From positions 1,559,501 to 1,623,500 of the forward strand of contig OZ038388.1 in assembly GCA_964036045.1 (NCBI GenBank): 64,000 nucleotides of DNA, given 5' to 3'. The position numbers and the translations under genes are program-made. The stretch's first letter is position 1. The number at the start of each line of letters is the position of its first letter. Origin of the DNA: Eutreptiella sp. 'Long Island Sound 2002' (lineage: Eukaryota; Euglenozoa; Euglenophyceae; Eutreptiales; Eutreptiaceae). The notes under the pieces were generated by a model. It had not been told where the DNA came from. It made no database searches and was given only the letters and a program-made list of their open reading frames with translations. Below are positions 55,948-64,000 of the stretch, piece by piece.

Positions 55948-58900
55948 ATGGCTCCAAAATGGCTCGCCAAGACCAAGTATGGTGCAAAGCCGAAGCCGAA
56001 GGCAACGGCACCACCACCATCACCATCACCATCACCATCGCACGCCCCAGAGGCGCGCGCCTCCGCCCCTGTCCCGGCCCTGGCGCCGGCTGACAGGGGC
56101 GCGCGCACTCTGCCCCCAAAAAGGCACCGGCAACTCAACCGCGCGCCCCAAAGGCGCCGCAGTCCGCCCCTGTCCCGGCCCTAGCGCCGGCTGACAGGGG
56201 CGCGCCGCACTCTGCCCCCCCAAAGGCAATGGCACCTCAACCGCGCGCCCCAGAGGCGCTGCACTCCGCCCCTGTCCCGGCCGTGGCGCCGGCTGACAGG
56301 GGCGCGCGACCCTCTGCCCCCCCACAGGCACCGCCCCAGCCGCCACCCGGGGGTGTGGATTTCGTCATGATCCCACCGCAACCCTCGGCACAACCACCAT
56401 CATTGCGCGCCCCTGAGCCGCAGCAATCCGCCCCTGTCCCGGCCATGGCGCCGGTGGACTCGGGCGCGCCACAGGGCGCCCAACCCTCTGCACCAGCAAT
56501 GCGTGCCCCCGAGCCGCAGCAATCCGCCCCTGTCCCGGCCATGGCGCCGGCTGACTCGGGCGCGCCACAGGGTACCCAACCCTCTGCACCAGCAATGCGT
56601 GCCCCCGAGCCGCAGCAATCCGCCCCTGTCCCGGGCATGGCGCCGGTCGACTCGGGTGCGCCACAAGGAGCTCAACCCTCTTCACAACCACCATGTGCTG
56701 CTCAGCCACAACAGCCAACACTGTTGCCCACTACGGCCACGTTGAACAACATGGACTACGGGCCCGATGACAACCTTGTCGAAGGGTTTACGCAACGGTG
56801 GCTTGACCGCGACAAGTTCGTGACCAAAGCATCAGAGGTGTACACCGTCCATGAGATGGCGGCCGCTGAGGTGTGGGCAGACAAGAACGGCACCAAGTGG
56901 AGCCTGGCCTTTGAGCGATGGTGGCCCCACGGTGATGGCGATGGGGATGGGAATGCTCCCCCACCGCCACAATGGGCCTCCCAAATGGAGGTCTGCTGCA
57001 ACTATGAGCTGTCCGATGGTGACATGGTGCGTGGCTGGATCTCCAGCAACCACCACTGGGATAAAAACAAGCTGGACTTCGAGGCGAGGGTGCATGGAGA
57101 TGGCATCTCAGGACAGCGTGTTTGGATCAGCTGTGCCAATAAGCCACGCACCAATCTCACTGACACCTATTGGTGTAAGGTTGTCCCCGACACTGGTGCC
57201 TTTCAGACCTTGCGTAGGGAGATCCAGAACGGAGAAGCGTGGCCCAAACTGCTGGCAAACATGCGGGCCGAACCGAGGGACACGCCTCCCCTGTCGACCG
57301 AGGACCAGGACACCCTGAAACACCTTGTCAAACAGCAGGGGCTGAATCCCTCACAGGCGTTGGCTGTGCGGCAGGTGTTGGATGAGTCATGCATCACAGC
57401 ATTGACTGGTGGTGCTGGCACAGGGAAGTCGGAGACTTTGGTGGCATGCATCAAGGCCGTGCTACGGCAGCAAGGCCTCCTGGTCGCCCAGAACCCTGAA
57501 CCTGCTGACCGGAGTACGTGGAACATGGGCAGGAAGGTGGGGGGACCTGAGTCAGATACCCAACCCCGCGCATGCGTGTTGGTGACTGCACCCACGAACG
57601 CACAAGTCGACATGTTGTTGGCACGCGTTCACGAGGAGTGTTACAAGGATAGTGTGTTTCGTGAGAAGGTGCCTGGCGACCACCCAGCCCCCTGGTTGCG
57701 CCTCCGAGCCCAACGGGCTACTGCCCCAACAGGCCTGGCACCCTTCGACCAGGAGGAGGTGCAGAAGACCTTGGGCAAGACCCCAGGTTGCAAGCCTACC
57801 CTCAAATGTGCCCTCAACTCCTGCCGTGTGCTGTTTGCCACGGCTGGGATGGTTGCTAACCGGCACAAGATGCTGCTTGGGAAAGGGCAGGAAAAAACCA
57901 GGTTCGCGTTCAGCTTCGTGGATGAGGCGTCGAGGCACAGCATCCCTGTAGGCCTGGACTTGGCCGCCATGGGTAGCCAATGTCTGCTGTGTGGTGACCC
58001 AGGGCAGTTGCGGCCCTACAGCCACGTCCAGCTTTTGGCAAGTCAGTGTGAGGCTGAGAAGCTTGAGGTAGTCCCCAACAGAGTGGCATGGCCATCGGAT
58101 GCCACCTTCAGGTACAACAATGTTGTAAGGGACGGTCCTAGCCCGGAAGTGCATTGGCATGATTCGCATCCGTTTTGCACCACCAGCACCTTGCAATTCT
58201 TTTTGTACCGCACGCGCTGCCGGGCTAGTATCCTGGTACAACAGTACCTTATGACCCAGCCGCTGGCCACGGTCATGCGTGCCTTGTTTACGGGGGGGGC
58301 AGTTGGCCACTACCACTTATCTGAGCACCCCCTCCCCGACCCCATCCTGAACAACCCCATCCGCATTGTGGACCTCGCTGGGTCCACCTGGTGGGGGGAG
58401 TTGGAGCAGACTTTGGGGGCACAGGACCTAGGTAGAATGTGGCACGACGTAGGGGAAGCATGGGCCACCCTGCGAATGGATCCGGTGTTGCTGAACAAGG
58501 GGGGCCTGAGCATGGAGGAGGGTCTGCTGGTGTGCCATTTTTTGGCGTATGCTGCCAGGAAAGGGACCTACCCAGCACAGTCGGTAGCGGTAGTGACGAC
58601 TCACTACGCACAGATGGTGTGGCTGAAACACTGCGTGCGTGTGTTGGCCGCAAGTGGCAGGCCCATCATGTAAACCTCCTCAGCACGGTTGCGACCCTCG
58701 ATAGGTTCCAGGGGCTGCAAGCCCCAGTGATCCTGGCCTCCCTGGTGTCCACGACACCAGGGATCATGCACGACATCTGGCGGTCAAACACCCTGACCAG
58801 CAGGGCGCAGTCGGAGGTGCACCTCTTCGGGCAGTTTGCACAGTGGACCACCCACCCCACCCCTGGTGTATGGCTCGAGGCACTGCACGCGATGCAGTGG

Positions 58901-59658
58901 GAAGCAGCCTCTGGGACTGTGAGCGACACTCTTGAGCTGGCAGGGGTTCTGAGGGAGGCCGCAACTGCGGAGAAGATTGTGCATGGCACAATCTACCGGT
59001 TGGCTGGGGGGGTGGTGGGGCACTGGCTGTGGAAGCCATGGAGGAGGCACAAGAGGGCACGGGACCCATGGGGGTATTCACCAGGCAGTGCGGATCAGTT
59101 GCTTGACTTTGAGCGCATCATGGCCAACAATCGCAAGGATGAGGTGTCTGTTTCTCTGAGGGATGCACGGGGGAACATTGTGAAACTCCGCCTTCTGGGG
59201 GTCATCCTGCCTGACTTCACCGAATGGGCGCTCCCGTACGTCTTGGTTGAGGACGATGGACAAGGGGGCAGGGGAGAGGGGGACTGGGGGGGGCTGGTGA
59301 GGGTAACCCACACATCCAAGCTTGACGTGTGGGAGCAGCGACTCGTCCAGCACCTGGTGGGAAGGCCCCTCTTTACAAGCAAAAGTACAGCAACAAGGAG
59401 ACAGTAGGGGCGTACCGCACGATCCACCTGCCCTTGTGGCAGGACGCGTACGCCTGCTTGGATTCCCTGCCGTTCTTGTGTGCGGAATTCCGCACCCCTA
59501 TTGGTGTGTATGTGGCGTCCCTGCTCCATGGTGTGCACCCTTGCCCTGGGGCCCTTGGGGTGTGTGCACCAATTCCGGTGCACGAGGAGGAAGCCCCCCA
59601 ATGTGGGTGGCGCAAGCTGCCCCACGGGGTGAAAGATTACATTTTGGGCCGCCACTAA
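55948..59658 (+). CDS. UPF1-like superfamily 1 helicase, three -1 shifts
   Basis: Starts MAPKWLAKTKYGAKP at 55948 and ends TAA 59656-59658, about 1,235 residues if three frame changes are bridged (near 56110-56122, 58660-58675, 59362-59376). The N-terminus is Pro/Ala-rich with 32-residue repeats. An extension with WADKNGTKWSLAFERWW follows, then the helicase: Walker A GGAGTGKSE (57409), motif Ic-like VTAPTNAQVD, Walker B FVDEAS (about 57915), motif III GDPGQLRP (57992), an LFxRTRCR-type segment (58200), motif V-like LDRFQG (58698) and motif VI-like LTSRAQSEVHLFG (58793). The order and the DEAS box fit the UPF1/DNA2 group, not the PIF1 type of Helitrons. After the second shift 240 further residues follow. 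Each shift is -1. They may be homopolymer errors, decay or recoding. The protein would unwind nucleic acid using ATP; its target is unknown. Confidence 0.7.
56409..56697 (+). repeat. 96-bp in-frame tandem repeat in the helicase ORF
   Basis: Three units encode RAPEPQQSAPVPAMAP plus (V/A)DSGAPQG(A/T)QPS. At least three more diverged units lie upstream (about 56050-56390). The length is a multiple of three, so copy-number change keeps the frame. Confidence 0.85.
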
Positions 59659-59949
59659 CCCTGTACGTAGAAGAACATGCATTGACCCATGGCCTCTGAC
59701 CATCCCTGCCACATCACAACAGTACCAGCCACAGCACCAGCGGGAAAGAGTACACACATGTGATCACCACCAGGTTTGCTGCACTGTGCGTTCATTATGT
59801 TTGTCCGCTGCGGTACGAATGTGCCCATGATTGAATGCCCAAGATTGAAGGAGGTCTCCAAGGTCTTCAGGGTGGGGATGCCCAAAAAGGAGGTTGAGGA
59901 CACGCCAACGATAATTGCCGTTCAACAATGATACAGGACAATACATGAC
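59659..59949. other. Spacer after the helicase ORF
   Basis: Less GC-rich than the ORFs. No motif recognised. Confidence 0.4.
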
Positions 59950-60615
59950 AATTTGGGGGGTGTACACCCCCAAAATATTCCACGGAAGGGGTTCCGTCAA
60001 ATATTTGGGGGGTCTACAGCCCCCAAATATTTGACGGATGGCGTTCCGTCAAATATTTGGTGGGTGTACAGCCCCCAAATATTTCACGGAAGGGGTTCCG
60101 TCAAATATTTGGGGGGTGTACAGCCCCAAAATATTTCACGGAAGGGGTTCCGTCAAATATTTGGGGGCTCTACACCCCCAAAATTTTTCACGGAAGGGGT
60201 CCAATATCTCACCTCCAAAACATTTCGGGGGTATGCCGCGTCCAGGTTCTGTGGTGTCATCTGTACTTTTTCTCCTTGTAGTTTGTTTTTGCCTCATTAC
60301 ACCTTTCCCTGTTCCGGTGTACAGCCCCGAAATATTTCACGGATGGGGTTCCGTCAAATATTTGGTGGGTGTACAGCCCCCAAATATTTCACGGAAGGGG
60401 TTCCGTCAAATATTTGGGGGGTGTACAGCCCCAAAATATTTCACGGAAGGGGTTCCGTCAAATATTTGGGGGCTCCACACCCCCAAAATATTTCACGGAA
60501 GGGGTCCAATATCTCACCTCCAAAACATTTCGGGGGTATGCCGCGTCCAGGTTCTGTGGTGTCATCTGTACTTTTTCTGCTTGTAGTTTGTTTTTGCCTC
60601 ATTACACCTTTCCGT
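59950..60615. repeat. 52-bp palindromic tandem array in a 305-bp higher-order repeat
   Basis: Each ~52-bp unit contains CCCCAAATATTTCACGGAA and the near-complement TTCCGTCAAATATTTGGGG, so every unit can fold into a stem of about 19 bp. The block 60061-60310 (three units plus a unique 120-bp segment with CATTTCGGGGGTATGCCGC) repeats at 60366-60612, period 305 bp. Long frames through the array are by-products. Confidence 0.9.
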
Positions 60616-60639
60616 GTGCGAGTTCGCGTTCTGCCAGTT

Positions 60640-60880
60640 CGCCTATTGTGCGCCTTTGAGCCACAGCTACCTGGCTCGGTCCGAGCCATTGCGCTTCGCG
60701 ACTGAACCTTGATCGCCTACTGTGCGTCTTTGAGCCACAGCTTTCGGTTTCAGTCTGAGCCACTGCGCTTCGCGACTGAAATCTGGTTGTCTATTGTGCG
60801 CCTTTGAGCCTCAGCTTTCGGTTTCAGTCCAAGCCATTGCGCTTCGCGACTAAGCCTTGACGTAGCCACTGCGTGCCTCT
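60640..60880. repeat. 74-bp tandem repeat, ~3.3 units
   Basis: Units begin CGCCTTTGAGCCACAGC (60650, 60725, 60799) and contain CCATTGCGCTTCGCGACTGA. TTTCAGTC and GACTGAAA can pair within a unit. Confidence 0.85.
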
Positions 60881-61122
60881 GAGCAGCAGCACTTCGTTTG
60901 TTGTCATAGCCCTAGCGCTCTCGACAACAAACCCACCAGCAACGGCGTCTCCTGGACCAGCCGGTGAGCCTGAGGACCAGCCCGGCTGGCACTTTGAGTA
61001 CCAAGGACCTGCCCTTGATTGCCCCCCCGAGTTGTGGGACCCCCATAGTGGTCACAGTGGTGGACCCTGCAAGCCTCGAAGGTCACCCAAACCACTAACA
61101 GTCGTGGTGCGCGAGCCAAGCA

Positions 61123-64000
61123 ATGGACCAGCCTGCTGAATGGCCACCGGAGCACTTGCTGGAGCCAGCAAGAATGAAGTATGGCCTAATGCTGGCCACA
61201 GGACAATTGGGGTGGGAGGCCACACCGGAGGTGGCCGGGCGCCTATGGCGACGGTTGAGGGACCGCATGGCCTCGTGTGACCTTGACGTGGTGAATCTGC
61301 ATGGTTGCAGGGCATTGTGCCGGTTCATGTACACCGAGCATGGGTTTGCCAAGCCCACCATGCATGATGGGGGGAGCCGCGTGCACTACCGGGATGTTGC
61401 CACAGACCTGTGGGAACGACTTGCAAACCGGAACCGTGGCCGGCCAGGCAGTCGTCAGGCCGGTGCTATTTCCGGGTGGCCGTCAAGTGTGAAGACAGCA
61501 GAGCAAAGGGACGTTTGGTGTGAACTGGTGCGTGCCCTACCTCTGGTCGACGAGTGGCCGTTCTGGACTGGGGACGTGGCGTATCCCACCCCTACCATGG
61601 GTTACTTCTATGACAAGGCTATTCGCCATGTGACGCCTGGCCCATATCTGTGGCCCCAAGCGACAAGTGGGCCCAAACCACTGGTGAGCGACCTGTTGCC
61701 AAGCCCCAAGGCGTGCGCTAGCGGTCGGCGCAACTCGTTGCTGCCTGAGGCTGCGGTCCCATGTGCGTGTGTCACTGTCACCCAGACACGGCAAGAGCGC
61801 TTTGACCAAGCGTTGCTGCAAGCCGCCCATGGGGCAGCTCGCTGCCTCACGATTGCATGCCAAGGGCTGCAAGAGCAGCGCCGAGAACCAGTGACTGAGG
61901 ACAGCCTGGTGGCAGCATACACGCTGGGCCGCCACTTCGCGAACAGCATGCGGGTGCCTATGCAAGACTGCAACGACCTCTTGCTGCGTTGCAGCCCCTT
62001 TAGCCCAGAGGTGCCAGACAGCCATCCCGGTCATCTGCATGCGGCCGTACGGGTTATGGACAACGCATGGAGGGATGATGGAGGGCTTGAGATGCTGCAG
62101 GTACTAGTGGAGGAGATGGAGGCGGCCGGTGTACAGCCAGCATACACCCAACGATTAAGTCCAGGAGGGCACCCCCGAGGTGACCCAAGTGACTCCACGT
62201 CCTCTGCCGTAGCGCAGGGGGTTGGAGCGGCGGTGCGCATGGAGGAGATGGAGGCGGCCGGTGTACAGCGACCATGCACCCAACCTTTAAGTCAAGAAGG
62301 GCACCCCCGAGGTGACCCAAGTGACTCCACGTCCCCTGCCGTAGCGCAGGAGGTTGGAGCGGCGGTGCTCATGGAGGAGACGGAGGCGGCCGGTGTACAG
62401 CGACCATACACCCAACGATTAAGTCCAGAAAGGCACCCCCGAGTTGACCCAAGTGACTCCACGTCCTGTGCTGTAGCGCAGGAGGGTGGAGCGGCGGTGC
62501 TCATGGCAAGAGACCCCTCAGGCGATGAGTCTGTGACTCCCACTTCGTCCTCCCTGGCACAAGGGCGTGGTCCCCCGGTTGGTGCACATAGGGTGGATAG
62601 CCCTGGTGAGGTGTTAAGTCCACCTGCCCCCCCCCCCCCCCAGGTGGTGCGAACGACTCCGTGGCATGTGTTGGACGTGGAACACCGGACCCCTGGTCCT
62701 AGGTCTGCCCCGCCGATGAGTCACACTCCCCGGCCCCCCACCCTGTGTGTTTGACACCGGCGGCTAGTGATGGAGGGGTGGCGAGTTCCTTGGAGGAGTC
62801 TCCTGTACCACTTGCACAGAAACCCAAGGAGCCAGCTGCTGTGGACTGCAGTCCTTCTAGCACAGGCACTGTGGCGACAGTGAAGGCATGCAGTCAGTCT
62901 AGTGCGGATTCAGGGTACACCCCGGTTGAACACCCTAGTTCATTGGCGATAGTGAGGGCTTGCAGTCAGTCCAGTGCAGAGTCAGCGACCACCCCGGTTG
63001 CACACCCCAGTTCTGTGGGACAGAGCCCACGGAGCAAGAAGCGCCCAGGGGTTCCCCCACCAAGTAATGGGGCTGCCCTGAAACGTGGCAAGAAAGAGCA
63101 AGGCACAAAGACAGCAACGATAGATCCAGATGCTATGGCATTGGACGACGTGGACAGAAAGCCCAGCAAGGCCGAGGTTGGCAGAGTCCTACCAACGGCA
63201 AGGTCCTTGAAGCTTCGCATTCTTCCCGACCAATACGTTGCCGGGGCATGTTTCTACTATGCCGTGGCCCAAAGCCTGCATGCTATCACCAGCAACACCC
63301 CGTTGGACGGCGCATCGCTGCGGGCAAGGGCCATCGCCGTGTTTCGCGACATGTGTGGGCTTTCAATTCAAGAGTCTACACTATCTGTGAACCGGGATCT
63401 TGAGAAGGACACATGGCGTGGCCGGCCCCAAGGGGGAATGCTTGACCACTTTGCTGCCTTGGCGAAGCATGTGGACGGTAGTGTGGTGTTGCTGCGATCA
63501 GACAGGTACAGCATTGTGACGTCAGGTTTTGGGATCGACGGCGCGTTGACACCCGCTACTGTTTGGGTGCCTGGACGGGAGCATCCGCTGCACTACCGTG
63601 ACTGTGGGGATATGGAGGAGCAGTGCCACCGGGCGACGGTGGTGGTTATTGCCGAGGCGGAACGAGATGGTGTCAAAGGAGGTGGTCATTTCCGGGGTGC
63701 AGTCTTTGACCATTCGCTGCAGGTAGCCCCCTTTTGCACGTTGCACGGGATGATGGGCATCTTGGCATACAAGCGTGGGCCGGTTGGGGGGGTTAGAGCG
63801 TGGCATTTGCAATTAGGGGTTGGTGGTATGAAGGGCCACACCAATGCAACAGACTGCCGCCGCACTCGTCTAGTGCAACGGACACGCAACTACAAGCCAC
63901 TGGTGACCCTGGTGAACAAGATGGCAAGGGAGATGTTGCCTGATTGGTTCACATGGACCACCATGCAATTGTCTTGCAATGTGCTCACAAAACCGCATCA
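61123..64000 (+). CDS. Large protein with OTU-like cysteine protease domain (continues past the window)
   Basis: ATG at 61123; the first frame stays open to TGA at 62754 and the protein continues in the -1 frame from about 62733 to the window end. Residues 1-340 are of unknown fold (WLRRLRDRMASCDLDV-like start, DLWERLANRNRGR). Then come three 44-residue repeats, a Pro/Ser-rich linker, two 24-residue repeats (RACSQSSAESATTPVAHP) and a basic stretch SPRSKKRPG. The OTU-like region (about 63235-63715) shows AGACFYYAVAQSL (candidate Cys nucleophile), LRARAIAVFRDM, GGMLDHFAALAKHVDGSVVL and VVVIAEAE...GGHFRGAVFD (candidate His). OTU proteases cleave ubiquitin-like chains or polyproteins, and OTU domains occur in some transposons. 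The last visible residues, TTMQLSCNVLTKPH, could open a 2-oxoglutarate/Fe(II) oxygenase core, which is speculative. It follows the helicase gene in the same orientation. Confidence 0.6.
62109..62505 (+). repeat. 132-bp in-frame tandem repeat, three units
   Basis: Units start GGAGGAGATGGAGGCGGCCG at 62109, 62241 and 62373 and encode EEMEAAGVQRP plus HPRGDPSDSTS. The period is 44 codons, so unit number can vary without a frameshift. Confidence 0.9.
62880..63024 (+). repeat. 72-bp in-frame direct repeat, two units
   Basis: Encodes (K/R)ACSQSSA(D/E)S followed by TPV(E/A)HPSS twice. In-frame conservation supports the -1 frame as the coding one after 62754. Confidence 0.75.

Noticed and set aside
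55948-59658. Helitron Rep/helicase
   Set aside because: The helicase has UPF1-type motifs (DEAS, GDPGQLRP) and no Rep (HUH) domain is visible before it.
59953-60705. 250-codon frame with repeated KGFRQIFGG
   Set aside because: It is a translation of the palindromic 52-bp array; similar repeats appear in two other frames, as expected from a period not divisible by three.

Overview
This is a eukaryotic nuclear window, very probably from a repeat-rich alga or other protist. The evidence is a set of GT-AG introns that keep reading phase across ten exons of a nucleolar GTPase gene, dispersed tRNA-like (SINE-type) modules, a CpG-decayed Ty3/gypsy chromovirus and long satellite-like arrays. I cannot name the organism. 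Two runs of exactly 200 N (2119-2318, 41354-41553) are scaffold joins, and both lie in homopolymer-rich repeats.

Layout. 1-5478: three copies of a non-autonomous element (family A) with CACCTCGCAGAG ends and internal arrays of a roughly 195-bp monomer carrying poly-G tracts. 5479-14078: mostly non-genic, with one possible terminal exon, a decayed repeat element with ORF1-like reading frames (about 9.9-13.2 kb) and tRNA-like modules. 14079-22519: a phosphoribosylglycinamide formyltransferase gene (purN/GART type) split by one 7.8-kb intron; that intron holds another TIR element and a nested zinc-finger gene. 22520-25286: intergenic. 25287-38440: NOG2/GNL2, a circularly permuted 60S-assembly GTPase, in ten exons with hAT-like, foldback and SINE-like debris in its introns; its C-terminal end is not visible. 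38670-41110: more family A material and transposase-like fragments. 41554-47880: an RNase H retroelement relic, GA microsatellite and an unidentified decayed gene. 47885-50640: Ty3/gypsy pol with a chromodomain remnant. 50640-54900: hairpin-rich modular repeats.

54939-64000 (window end) is the most unusual part. Three co-oriented, GC-rich reading frames follow one another: a proline-rich protein, a UPF1-like SF1 helicase, and, after two hairpin-forming tandem arrays, a protein with an OTU-like cysteine protease domain that runs off the end of the window. I read this as one multi-gene mobile element, whose class I do not recognise. Its frames are interrupted by four -1 shifts, at least three of them in or beside homopolymers.

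The only genes that look like intact host genes are purN and NOG2. Almost everything else is mobile-element sequence in various states of decay. Many premature stops in the retroelement relics are single C-to-T or G-to-A transitions, consistent with deamination of methylated cytosine.
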